A stretch of 64,000 nt of DNA from Deltaproteobacteria bacterium (lineage in GTDB: Bacteria; Myxococcota; Kuafuiibacteriia; Kuafuiibacteriales; Kuafuiibacteriaceae). Shown one piece after another: positions 46,341 through 54,317 of the stretch (positions are counted from its first letter, which is position 1; every line of letters starts with the position of its first letter). Both the position numbers and the translations under genes were made by a program. Location: assembly GCA_020632995.1 (NCBI GenBank), contig JACKEN010000005.1, positions 1 to 64,000 of the forward strand, written 5' to 3'. The notes under the pieces were generated by a model. That model was not told the origin of the DNA. It did no database searches and was given only the letters and a program-made list of their open reading frames with translations.

Positions 46341-47353
46341 GGGGCCGCATGTTCTGGAGCCTGCTCCTGCTGGCGGGCTGCGCAGAGAAGGCGCCCCCCG
46401 CCGCGCCCCCCCCGCCCGACGACCGGGTCATCGCCACCGTGGACGGTCAACCCATCTTGCAGGAGGACGTCTCACCTGCCACCCGGATGGAGATCTTCCG
46501 CCGGGAGCTCGACGTGTACACGCTGCTGACCACCGAGGTGGAGCGCATGGTCGACGAGCGCCTCCTCGCGGCCGAGGCGGCGCGGCGCGGCCGCGACGTC
46601 GAGGCCCTCCTCGCGGCCGAGGTCGACGAGAAGGTGGTGCCGCCCACCGCGGCCGAGGTGGACGCGGCGATGGTGGAGCAGGGGGCGCCCGAGGCGGCGC
46701 GGCCGCGGGTGGAGCTCTACCTGGCCGAGCGGGCTCGCATCCAGCGGCGGCTGGACTTCATGGCGTCGCTCCGCGGGGCCACGAAGGTGGAGGTGAAGCT
46801 CGTGGCGCCCGAGCCGCCCCGTATGCCGGTAGACATCACCGGCGCGCCCTCCCGCGGGCCGGCGTCGGCGCCGGTGGTGCTGGTGGCGTTCCTCGACTGG
46901 CGCAGCCCGATGAGCGCGAAGTGCGCGCAAAATCTCGCGCGGGTGATGGAGGCGCACCCCGGTCAGCTCCGCCTCGCGCACCGCAGCGTGCTCCGCGGCG
47001 GCGACGAGCTGGGGCTCGGCGCCGCGATCCTGGCCGAGATGGCCGACGAGAAGGGGCTGTTCTGGACGGTGCATGACGCGCTGCTTCTTCGCCCGACGGC
47101 GTGGTCGCAAGCAGACCTGCACGACGTCGCGCGTCAGGTGCAGGTGGAACCCGAGCGCCTCGACGCGGCGCGGCAGGATCCGACGTGGCTGATGCGGATG
47201 AAGAAGGCGATGGGCCGGGTGCAGGAGGCGGGGGTCACCGCCCCACCGGTCGTCTACGTGAACGGCCGCTGGTTCGGCGGCACCTTCGGCTACGAGCAGC
47301 TGGATCGGGTCGTGCAAGAAGAACTGCAGCGGGCGCAGGGCGCGCAGAGGTAG
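46337..47353 (+). CDS. Lipoprotein with SurA-like N-domain and DsbA/thioredoxin-like C-domain
   Basis: A 338-residue protein, lipobox LLLAGC. Residues ~28-155 look like the SurA_N/peptidyl-prolyl-isomerase chaperone region (VIATVDGQPILQEDVS, VDERLLAAEAARRGRD, VEAYLAERARI-like helices) without a parvulin domain. Residues ~165-335 are DsbA-like (APVVLVAFLDWRSPMSAKC, GLFWTVHDALL, GVTAPPVVYVNGRWFGG with cis-Pro). The active site has a single Cys (SxxxC) rather than CxxC, so disulfide exchange in the usual way is not possible. Probably a periplasmic folding or binding factor. Confidence 0.8.
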   Translation: MRGRMFWSLLLLAGCAEKAPPAAPPPPDDRVIATVDGQPILQEDVSPATRMEIFRRELDVYTLLTTEVERMVDERLLAAEAARRGRDVEALLAAEVDEKVVPPTAAEVDAAMVEQGAPEAARPRVELYLAERARIQRRLDFMASLRGATKVEVKLVAPEPPRMPVDITGAPSRGPASAPVVLVAFLDWRSPMSAKCAQNLARVMEAHPGQLRLAHRSVLRGGDELGLGAAILAEMADEKGLFWTVHDALLLRPTAWSQADLHDVARQVQVEPERLDAARQDPTWLMRMKKAMGRVQEAGVTAPPVVYVNGRWFGGTFGYEQLDRVVQEELQRAQGAQR

Positions 47354-47444
47354 CTACCCGGGTCCCTGGTCTCCTACCCCCCTCACCCCCATAGACTGCC
47401 TCCGCCGGGCCCCTCCGGGTCCGCTTCACACGGAGGTTTGCAGA

Positions 47445-48350
47445 ATGCAGGTGAGAGTCGTGATGGTCGGTGTGATGACGAGCGCGCTGCTCAGCGGAGC
47501 GGCGTTGGCCCAGAACAAGGATCCGCGGTTGAAGCCCAACCGCTTGTCGTCGGTCGGCGACAGCATCACCGAGGCGATCAACGCCGAGGAGTACAACCTG
47601 TTCAACCCGATCAACCCGAACCACTGGGCGAGCTACGCCAACGGGTATCACGGCTTCTGGGAGTGGCTGCTCGGGCGCACCGACGTGCGGAGCCACAACC
47701 AGCGCATCACCGCCAACTTCGGTTCCAAGAGCCGCGCCAACTACATGGAGGGGGTGAGCGGCGCCGACAGCTATGACCTGTCCCCGCAGATGCAGCAGTC
47801 CGTCTCGCACCAGGCGACGTACGTGCCGGTGCTGATGGGCCACAACGACGTGTGCCAGAACGGCTTCTCGGACATCCCCACCGACGCCGAGTTCGAGGCC
47901 AACGTGCGGGCCGGGCTGGACCGCCTGCGCGCGGGGCTCCCGAACGGCGCCACCGTCTACGTCCAGGCCATCGTGGACATCTACAAGCTCTACCAGCTCG
48001 GCGACCAGCTCCAGTCGCTCGGCCTCATCGACTGCCCGACCATCTGGGCCGCCACCCTCCTCAACATCTACCCCTGCGGCACGATGCTGAGCCCGACCAA
48101 CAGCGAGGCGGATCGGCAGTTCACCCGCGGCCGCAACATCGCCTTCAACAACATCCTGCAGGCGCTGGTGGCGGAGTACAACGCCAACGACAGCCACCAC
48201 TACTACGAGTTCACCGACGCCACGTTCCAGTATCAGTTCACGCCGAGCCAGGTCTCGGGCTTCGACTGCTTTCACCCGTCGGCCTCCGGGCAGCGCGAGC
48301 TGTCGCGGGTGACCTGGCAGACCGGCCCCTTCAGCAGCTACACAAAGTAG
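47445..48350 (+). CDS. Secreted SGNH/GDSL hydrolase
   Basis: A 301-residue protein, ATG behind GGAGG, signal peptide ending AALA. SGNH blocks: SSVGDSITEA (Ser nucleophile), VLMGHNDVCQNG (block III, Asn), FDCFHPSASGQ (Asp/His). This block set is seen in secreted lipases/phospholipases and acyl esterases. Cys residues (CQNG, DCPTIW, PCGTML, DCFHP) suggest disulfides, fitting export. It stands alone between divergent or convergent neighbours. Substrate unknown. Confidence 0.87.
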   Translation: MQVRVVMVGVMTSALLSGAALAQNKDPRLKPNRLSSVGDSITEAINAEEYNLFNPINPNHWASYANGYHGFWEWLLGRTDVRSHNQRITANFGSKSRANYMEGVSGADSYDLSPQMQQSVSHQATYVPVLMGHNDVCQNGFSDIPTDAEFEANVRAGLDRLRAGLPNGATVYVQAIVDIYKLYQLGDQLQSLGLIDCPTIWAATLLNIYPCGTMLSPTNSEADRQFTRGRNIAFNNILQALVAEYNANDSHHYYEFTDATFQYQFTPSQVSGFDCFHPSASGQRELSRVTWQTGPFSSYTK

Positions 48351-48357
48351 GCCGCGC

Positions 48358-48951
48358 TCAGGCCAGGTAGCGCTTCACGCCGTCCAGGAACATCTGGACG
48401 GCCACCGCTACCAGCAGCATCCCCATCAGCCGCTCCACCGCGATGAGGCCCCGGCGGCCCAGCACGCGACGCAGGAACCCCGACGCCATCAGGATCGCGG
48501 CCGACACCGCCCACGCCACGAGCAGCGCGACGAGGAGGGCGGGGGTGCCCAGGCCCTCCTCGTGTCCGGCGAGCAGGAGGAGCGTGGCGAAGGCGGAGGG
48601 CCCCGCCACGAGCGGGATGGCCAGGGGGACCACGAAGGGCTCGCCGTCCAGGTCGTCGGCGGTGGCGGGGCCGGTGGGGAACATCATCCTCAAGGCGATG
48701 AGGAAGACGATGATGCCGCCCGCCACGCTCACCGACTCCTCCCGGAGCCCGAGCACGTCGAGGACGCGGGCCCCGAACAGCGCGAACACCACGAGCACGG
48801 CGAGGGCGACGAGCAGCTCTCGCCGCAAGACCGCCTGCCGCCGGTCCGGGGGCACCCGCTCGAGCACGCTGAGGAAGATCGGCACGTTCCCGAGCGGGTC
48901 CATCACCATGAACAGGAGCACCGCCGCGGACAGGATGGGTTGCAGGCTCAA
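48358..48951 (-). CDS. MarC-family integral membrane protein
   Basis: A 197-residue protein with about six TMs: QPILSAAVLLFMVMDPLGNVPIFL (family signature MDPLGN.P.F), LLVALAVLVVFALFGARVL, VSVAGGIIVFLIALRMMF, PLAIPLVAGPSAFATLLLLAG (second signature), LVALLVAWAVSAAIL, RLMGMLLVAVAVQMFLDGV. Start taken at TTG 48951, overlapping the upstream stop (TTGA). The family's function is not settled, despite the historical link to antibiotic resistance. Confidence 0.88.
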   Translation of the reverse strand: MSLQPILSAAVLLFMVMDPLGNVPIFLSVLERVPPDRRQAVLRRELLVALAVLVVFALFGARVLDVLGLREESVSVAGGIIVFLIALRMMFPTGPATADDLDGEPFVVPLAIPLVAGPSAFATLLLLAGHEEGLGTPALLVALLVAWAVSAAILMASGFLRRVLGRRGLIAVERLMGMLLVAVAVQMFLDGVKRYLA

Positions 48952-49394
48952 AACGGCACCACCTTGTAGTCGCCCACGGTGAAGCGCCACTTGCCTTCGC
49001 GCTTCTCGAGGTCGAGGTCCATGTCGAGCACCGAGGCCTGGGTCGGGATCACGTCCTCGAGGCGCTCCACCTTGTTCCCCTTCGTCACCACCACCTCGAG
49101 GTCCACGTGGGCGGTGGTGCCGTCGACCGCGACCTCCAGCTTGCGCTCGAACGCCCGCACCCAGCCCTGGGTCAGCAGGTAGCCGGTGATGATGCGGCGG
49201 ACCTCCTGCAGGTTGGCGCTTCGAGGCCCCTTGAAGTCGGCGACGGCGTCCTCCACGACGGCGCCCGGCTTCTTCTCGTTCACCGCGGTGAGGGCCCGGT
49301 GCACGGCGTCTCGGATCAGCTCGTCGTCCGACTTGTCGCGGCAGCTCACCGCGAGGGTGAGGGTCAGGGTGAGGAGCGCGAGGAGGGGACGCAT
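48948..49394 (-). CDS. Small lipoprotein of unknown function
   Basis: A 148-residue protein; ATG 49394 gives the signal MRPLLALLTLTLTLAVSC with a lipobox Cys. The mature part has a helical stretch (DELIRDAVHRALTAVNEKKPG) and a beta-rich cystatin/NTF2-like half (KLEVAVDGTTAHVDLEVVV, KREGKWRFTVGDYKVVPF). Coupled to marC by a 4-base overlap. No specific family recognised. Confidence 0.78.
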   Translation of the reverse strand: MRPLLALLTLTLTLAVSCRDKSDDELIRDAVHRALTAVNEKKPGAVVEDAVADFKGPRSANLQEVRRIITGYLLTQGWVRAFERKLEVAVDGTTAHVDLEVVVTKGNKVERLEDVIPTQASVLDMDLDLEKREGKWRFTVGDYKVVPF

Positions 49395-49507
49395 GGCTAC
49401 AGAGGATGCAGGGCAGAATTGGGGCGCGCAAAGCCGCAAAGCCGCAAAGACCAGAGATTGTCCTCAAGCTCCGGCGGCGCCGGGCGAACACTCGAGCCGA
49501 AGCGTGT

Positions 49508-49526
49508 GGCCGGCTCCGAGCCGGCC
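49508..49526. repeat. 19-bp perfect inverted repeat
   Basis: GGCCGGCTCCGAGCCGGCC is a perfect 9-1-9 inverted repeat in the gap between divergently transcribed genes. It could form a hairpin or bind a protein. Nearby at 49429-49452 the 8-base unit GCAAAGCC recurs in tandem. Confidence 0.4.
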
Positions 49527-49568
49527 GCGCCTGGTCCGTGCCCGAGCGGCACGAGGAGGTGGTTTCGG

Positions 49569-49778
49569 GTGTTCAAGCTCTGGTCGGGCTGCGCGATGCG
49601 CGGCAAAGAGTGCTGGGCCCTGACGTTCTATGCCCTGATGGTGGCCTGTGGAGGCCCCGAGGCGGCGCCCACCCCGCAGGAGGTTCGACCACCTGCGGCG
49701 GAGCAGCGGGCTCCGGAGGCGGTCAGCGCGGCGGTGTGGGAGGCGGCGGCGCCAGGAGCGCCAGGCTCGGAGGGGTAG
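49569..49778 (+). CDS. Possible short lipoprotein
   Basis: A 69-residue frame with GTG 49569 nine bases after GAGGAGG (ATG 49596 is an alternative). It reads a hydrophobic signal ending in a lipobox (FYALMVAC), then a Pro/Ala/Glu-rich tail. Third positions are mostly G/C. It converges on the TPR gene, 6 bases away. Real but unassigned, or possibly spurious. Confidence 0.4.
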   Translation: MFKLWSGCAMRGKECWALTFYALMVACGGPEAAPTPQEVRPPAAEQRAPEAVSAAVWEAAAPGAPGSEG

Positions 49779-49784
49779 GGCGGC

Positions 49785-51410
49785 TCAGCCCTGGGTGAGG
49801 GACTGCAGGTACTCGCCCTTCTTCTGCTTCCACTGCTCGGCGAAGCCCTTGGCTTCCTTCTTCACGTTGCCGGGACCGTCGACCTCGCTGAACGCGGCGA
49901 TCGTACGGTCGTAGAAGGCGATGACCTCGGGGATCGGGCGCTTGAGCTTCTTGTACTGGGCCTCGGCCTGGCCGTACTCGTCGTTCGCGCCGCCGATCAG
50001 GTAGTTCCAGAGGCTGATGACGCCCACGTACTCGTGCGCCTCGGGGAAGGACTTCTTCGCGTCCAGCGCGAGCGAGATGGCGTTGGTGACCTTGTCGATG
50101 TCCGCCTTCTTGCCCTTGTCCTTCTCCTCGAGGAACGCGACCTTCGCCAGCCCGAGCAGGATGTCGGCGTCGTCGCCGAGCTCGGCCGCGTCGGTGTAGT
50201 ACTTCTTGGCCTGCTCGAGGTCGCCCTTGTTGAGGGCGTGGTCACCCTTGAAGATCAGGAACTCGGGGCCCTTGGTGCCCTGGAAGGTCTTCTCGAGGTC
50301 GTCGATCAGCGCCAGCGCGGCGTCGTCCTTGCGCTTGCTCTTCAGCTTCGCGAGGTCCCACTTGATGCCCCGGTACTCCTGGGGGCTCTTCAGCGCCGCC
50401 TCGTAGGCGGCGACCGCGTCGTCGTACTTGCCCTGGGCGAGGTAGGCGCGGGCCTTGAGGTCCATCACCGGGGGGTAGTTCGGGATCAGCTTCAGGGCCG
50501 CGTCGGCCCGCTCGATCGCCTGGTCGGGGTGGAAGGTGGCCAGCGCGAACTCGCCCTCGGCCCACGCGAGCAGGCCCTCGGTGCGGGGCCCGATGTCGGC
50601 CTTGGCCGCCTTCACCTTCTCGATGAGCTCCGCCGGGCGGATCAGCTCACCGTAGTTCTTCAGGCGCAGCGCCGCCTCCCAGGCCTGGGCCAGGTGGTGG
50701 TTCTCGTTCATGTTGGGGCGCAGGACCGACGACAGCTGCTTGATCGCGCCCTTCTCGTCGCCCTGCTGGTGCGCGATCTGGGCGAGGGTCAGGCGGAACA
50801 CCACCGCGGAAAAGTCCGTCTCGGTGGCCGAGCGCAGGATCCGGTTGCCCTCGAGGTACTGCCCCTGGGCGGCCTGGGCCCAGCCGAGCGCGTGGGCCAG
50901 CTTCGGGGCCGCGATGTCCTTCTCGAGGAGCGCCTTCACGTCGCGCTCCGCCTTGTCGGGGTGGCCATCGACGATGTCGATGTAGGCGCGGGTGGCGAAG
51001 CGCTCGGAGGTCTGGGCGTCGGCCGCCTCGGCCTTCGCGAGGTAGTCCTTCGCCTTGCCGAGGGTCTCGAGGCCGTGCTGCGACTCGAGGAAGTACACCA
51101 GCGCCGCGCCGGAGAGCGCCTTGTCGCTGGAGCCGTCCTTCTCGAGCGCCTCGGTGTAGAGGGCCTCGGCCTCCTTCAAGGACTTCAGGTCGTCCTTCTT
51201 GATCTTGTCCCGGGCCTCCTTGAGCTTGTCGGCCACGAACACGTTGGTGTCGACGCGCCCCTTGTAGAGGTAGAGGGCGCCGGCCCCGAGGCCAACCACC
51301 GCCACCACGGGGATGAGGAAGCCCACGAACCCCGTACTACGAGGGGGGGGCGCGTCGTCCTCGTACGCCTCCAGGTTGGCAGCTGACCGCTTGGATTGAT
51401 CTTGGGACAT
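49785..51410 (-). CDS. Membrane-anchored TPR-repeat protein
   Basis: A 541-residue protein; ATG 51410 chosen over the longer frame because MSQDQSKRSAANLEAYEDD gives a normal cytoplasmic lead. One TM (GFLIPVVAVVGLGAGALYLY, ~30-50), followed by about ten TPR-like helical pairs (e.g. AEALYTEALEKDGSSDKALSGAALVYF; KARAYLAQGKYDDAVAAYEAALK; GDHALNKGDLEQAKKYYTDAAELG). Lys-rich for this genome. Probably a scaffold facing the periplasm. No fused catalytic domain. Divergent from clpX across 196 bases. Confidence 0.85.
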   Translation of the reverse strand: MSQDQSKRSAANLEAYEDDAPPPRSTGFVGFLIPVVAVVGLGAGALYLYKGRVDTNVFVADKLKEARDKIKKDDLKSLKEAEALYTEALEKDGSSDKALSGAALVYFLESQHGLETLGKAKDYLAKAEAADAQTSERFATRAYIDIVDGHPDKAERDVKALLEKDIAAPKLAHALGWAQAAQGQYLEGNRILRSATETDFSAVVFRLTLAQIAHQQGDEKGAIKQLSSVLRPNMNENHHLAQAWEAALRLKNYGELIRPAELIEKVKAAKADIGPRTEGLLAWAEGEFALATFHPDQAIERADAALKLIPNYPPVMDLKARAYLAQGKYDDAVAAYEAALKSPQEYRGIKWDLAKLKSKRKDDAALALIDDLEKTFQGTKGPEFLIFKGDHALNKGDLEQAKKYYTDAAELGDDADILLGLAKVAFLEEKDKGKKADIDKVTNAISLALDAKKSFPEAHEYVGVISLWNYLIGGANDEYGQAEAQYKKLKRPIPEVIAFYDRTIAAFSEVDGPGNVKKEAKGFAEQWKQKKGEYLQSLTQG

Positions 51411-51606
51411 CCGGGAACCTCCGCGCACCGTGCTGTAACGCCTGAGCCGCGCGCCTCGCGCCTTCCGGGGAGACCCCAAAAGCCCAGGGATTTCGGGTTG
51501 CTATCAATGGGTAGGACGCGAGTCAAGCGGGCTTCGGGGGCCCGACCTCCCGACCGAGGGGCTGAATCGCATTGTTCGCGCCCCGTCTCGGCGCTACGCT
51601 CTTTTC

Positions 51607-52860
51607 GTGGCGAACCGCCGGGATAGCCGAAACATCAATCTTTCCTGCTCCTTCTGCGGGAAGAGCCAGCGTGAGGTGAAGAAGCTCATCGCCGGCCCCA
51701 CCGTGTACATCTGCGACGAGTGCATCACCCTGTGCACCGACATCATCAAGGAGGAGAAGCTCAAGGACAGCTCCCTCGGGCCCAAGGAGCGGATCCCCCC
51801 GCCCACCGAGATCAAGGCTTTCCTGGACGAGTACGTGATCGGGCAGGAGAAGGCGAAGAAGGTCCTCTCGGTCGCGGTCTACAACCACTACAAGCGGATC
51901 AGCCTGCGCGAGCACACCGACGGGATCGAGATCCAGAAGTCGAACATCCTCCTGATCGGGCCGACGGGCACAGGGAAGACCCTGCTTGCCCAGTCGCTGG
52001 CCCGGTTCCTCAAGGTGCCCTTCACCGTCGCCGACGCCACCACCCTCACCGAGGCCGGCTACGTGGGCGAGGACGTGGAGTCGATCATCCAGAACCTCCT
52101 GGCCGCCGCCGACAACGACATCGAGCGGGCCCAGAAGGGGATCGTGTACATCGACGAGATCGACAAGGTGGCGAGGAAGGGCGACAACCCCTCCGCCACC
52201 CGCGACGTCTCGGGCGAGGGTGTGCAACAGGGCCTGCTGAAGCTCCTCGAGGGCACCAAGTGCAGCGTCGCCCCCCGGGGCACCAAGAAGTACTCCCAGC
52301 AGGAGTACGTCCAGGTCGACACCTCGAACATCCTGTTCATCGTGGGCGGCGCCTACGTGGGGCTCGACCAGATCATCGGGCGCCGCATCGGCAAGAGCGG
52401 CATCGGCTTCGGGGCCGACATCACCAAGAAGGAGGACGAGCGCCTCGGCCTGGTCCTCTCCAAGGTGGAGGCCGAGGACCTCGTGAAGTTCGGGCTCATC
52501 CCCGAGTTCGTGGGGCGCCTCCCGATCATCGCGACGCTCCAGGACCTCACCGAGGACGACCTGGTCACCATCCTGACCCAGCCGAAGAACGCGCTGGTGA
52601 AGCAGTACCAGAAGCTCTTCCACCTCGAGGAGGTCAAGCTGTCCTTCACCAAGAGCGCGCTCCAGAGCGTGGCCAAGGAGGCCATCCAGCGCGACTCGGG
52701 CGCCCGCGGTATGCGAGCGATCCTCGAGAACAAGATGCTCGACATCATGTACGAGGTCCCGTTCCTGCCCGGGGTGAAGGAGTGCAAGATCACCAAGGAG
52801 GTGATCGAGAAGGGCGAGCCGCCGCTGTTGACCTACGAGGACGAGCAGGCCAGCGCATGA
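51607..52860 (+). CDS. clpX: ATP-dependent Clp protease ATP-binding subunit ClpX
   Basis: A 417-residue AAA+ unfoldase that feeds substrates to ClpP. GTG start at 51607. N-terminal zinc-binding domain with CSFC and CDEC; Walker A GPTGTGKT; Walker B VYIDEIDKVA; the pore-loop region EAGYVGEDVES; sensor-2 region SGARGMRAILE; the IGF-type ClpP-contact segment lies around SGIGFGAD. Length is normal. No clpP lies beside it, unlike the usual clpP-clpX order. Its stop overlaps the start of the antitoxin gene (ATGA), placing a toxin-antitoxin pair under its translation. Confidence 0.97.
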   Translation: MANRRDSRNINLSCSFCGKSQREVKKLIAGPTVYICDECITLCTDIIKEEKLKDSSLGPKERIPPPTEIKAFLDEYVIGQEKAKKVLSVAVYNHYKRISLREHTDGIEIQKSNILLIGPTGTGKTLLAQSLARFLKVPFTVADATTLTEAGYVGEDVESIIQNLLAAADNDIERAQKGIVYIDEIDKVARKGDNPSATRDVSGEGVQQGLLKLLEGTKCSVAPRGTKKYSQQEYVQVDTSNILFIVGGAYVGLDQIIGRRIGKSGIGFGADITKKEDERLGLVLSKVEAEDLVKFGLIPEFVGRLPIIATLQDLTEDDLVTILTQPKNALVKQYQKLFHLEEVKLSFTKSALQSVAKEAIQRDSGARGMRAILENKMLDIMYEVPFLPGVKECKITKEVIEKGEPPLLTYEDEQASA

Positions 52861-53090
52861 GTCAGCTCGTCGTACGCAACCTCGATGACGCTCTGGTCGC
52901 AGCGCTGAAGCGCCGCGCGGCCCGACATGGGCGCTCTGCCGAGGCAGAGCATCGCGCCATCCTGCGTGAGGTCCTCGCGTCCGACCTGGATGGCCCGGAC
53001 TTCAAGGCGTTTCTCGCCAGCATGCCCGACGTCGGGGTGGACGAGGACTTTGCGCCTCCGCGCGACCTGCCGCGCGGGATCGATCAGTGA
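52857..53090 (+). CDS. FitA/VapB-like ribbon-helix-helix antitoxin
   Basis: A 77-residue protein reading SQLVVRNLDDALVAALKRRAARHGRSAEAEHRAILREVL, the standard FitA/Arc-type ribbon-helix-helix DNA-binding domain, followed by an acidic tail (DVGVDEDFAPPRDLPRG) that usually wraps the toxin. Its ATG overlaps the clpX stop by 4 bases and its stop overlaps the toxin's GTG, so three genes are translationally chained. Codon choice is less GC-biased than clpX, suggesting acquisition. Normally represses its own operon together with the toxin. Confidence 0.92.
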   Translation: MSQLVVRNLDDALVAALKRRAARHGRSAEAEHRAILREVLASDLDGPDFKAFLASMPDVGVDEDFAPPRDLPRGIDQ

Positions 53091-53503
53091 GCTGGTTGCT
53101 GGACACCAACGTCATCAGCGAGCTGCGCAAACGAGAGCGCGCAGCGCCCGAGGTCAGAGCCTGGTTTGATGGTGTGAGCGCACGTGACCTCTTCACGAGC
53201 GTCCTCGTCGTTGGCGAACTGGCCTATGGCGTCGAGTCAGCACGCCGGCGTGATCCCGCGAAGGCCGAGGCTCTCGAGCAGTGGCTGGCTCGGATGGTGG
53301 AGTCCTTCGCGGATCGCATCTTGCCCGTGGACGTCGAGGTCGCGGAGCGATGGGCAAAGATCCGCGTGCCCGATCCGGTCCCAACGGTCGACGGGCTGAT
53401 AGCCGCGACCGCCCTGGTCCATAACCTCACCCTGGTGACGCGCAACGTCCAGGATGTCGCCCGAACCGGCGCGACGATCCTCAACCCGTTCGCACCAGTG
53501 TGA
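53087..53503 (+). CDS. FitB/VapC-like PIN-domain toxin
   Basis: A 138-residue PIN-domain ribonuclease. GTG start overlapping the antitoxin stop. Acidic metal-binding residues are in place: LLDTNVISEL (Asp), VVGELAYGVE (Glu), TVDGLIAATAL (Asp) and TRNVQDV near the end. PIN toxins cut RNA when freed from the antitoxin. Codon use is more AT-tolerant than its surroundings. Complete and apparently functional. Confidence 0.93.
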   Translation: MSWLLDTNVISELRKRERAAPEVRAWFDGVSARDLFTSVLVVGELAYGVESARRRDPAKAEALEQWLARMVESFADRILPVDVEVAERWAKIRVPDPVPTVDGLIAATALVHNLTLVTRNVQDVARTGATILNPFAPV

Positions 53504-53533
53504 CGACCGAGGTCCGCGAGGGCTTCGAGGACG

Positions 53534-54265
53534 TCAGGTTGAGGGCTCGGTCTCGCGAACCATGGCGTCCAGGGCCGCCCGCTTGCGGGAGGGAAGGTCG
53601 AAGGACGTGTCGTCGACCAGCGCCCGGATGGCCTCGCGGATTGGCGCCGACAGCTCGATGCGGGGCGTCTGCCCCGGAGCCCGGTCCAGGCACAAGAGCT
53701 CGGCGCCGAGCCGCCGACTGCGCTCGCTCGTGCTCGTCAGGAGGTCGCTGAGCGACACCTCGCCCTCCGTCCATTGGCTCAGTAGCAGGCGGACCGCGTC
53801 CGAGATCGGTATCCCCCGAGCGAGCGCGAGCTCGAGCACCGTCGAGCGCGCGAGGGGCGTGTTCAGGGAGCCGAGGGCCCGGGCTACGTCCCGCCAGGTG
53901 GTGCGTTGGCCCTCGTCCCGCAGGACCGCCATCAGGTCCTCCGCCGCGCGGACCGGGTCGATCCTGGCGAGCGCGTTCGCCGCATACGACTTCGAGCTCA
54001 GGTTCTTCGGCCCAAGGAGGAGCTCCTTCGCCCTGGCGTATCCGCGGGGATGACGGACGTACCCGAGGAGCCACGCCACCAACCAGGCAGGTGCCTTGCG
54101 CCGGTCGTGGGCGGTGATCACGATCTCGGCTGCCTCCCGATCGGGAGGTCGACGCTCGAGCTCGGGCAGGGCGAGCTTGATGAAGCGGCCTCCCTGGCTG
54201 AGCGCGAGCTCGACGAGCTCGATAGAGCTCAGCGTCGCACACTCCGCTTCGCTCGGTTCACGCAC
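53534..54265 (-). CDS. Alpha-helical (HEAT-like) repeat protein of unknown function
   Basis: About 243 residues from GTG 54265 (GTG 54283 is an alternative; the longer frame to 54484 is Arg-rich and unconvincing). The sequence is made of helical pairs (SSIELVELALSQGGRFIKLALPELE; WLVAWLLGYVRHPRGYARAKELLL; AAEDLMAVLRDEGQRTTWRDVARALGSL) resembling HEAT/armadillo-type repeats. No signal peptide. Lies next to the toxin-antitoxin pair in a stretch of weaker codon bias, so it may be part of an acquired patch. No partner evident. Confidence 0.65.
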   Translation of the reverse strand: MREPSEAECATLSSIELVELALSQGGRFIKLALPELERRPPDREAAEIVITAHDRRKAPAWLVAWLLGYVRHPRGYARAKELLLGPKNLSSKSYAANALARIDPVRAAEDLMAVLRDEGQRTTWRDVARALGSLNTPLARSTVLELALARGIPISDAVRLLLSQWTEGEVSLSDLLTSTSERSRRLGAELLCLDRAPGQTPRIELSAPIREAIRALVDDTSFDLPSRKRAALDAMVRETEPST

Positions 54266-54317
54266 CCCCGCAGCAGACCACACTCGCCCACGTGGGGGAA
54301 CGTCCCGTCGTCGGCGC

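Noticed and set aside
49429..49452. Short tandem repeat GCAAAGCC as a functional element
   Set aside because: Three copies only, with no context that suggests a role.
51569..51600. Sigma-70 promoter for clpX (TTGTTC, 17 bases, TACGCT)
   Set aside because: Each hexamer matches only about half of the consensus; too weak to annotate.
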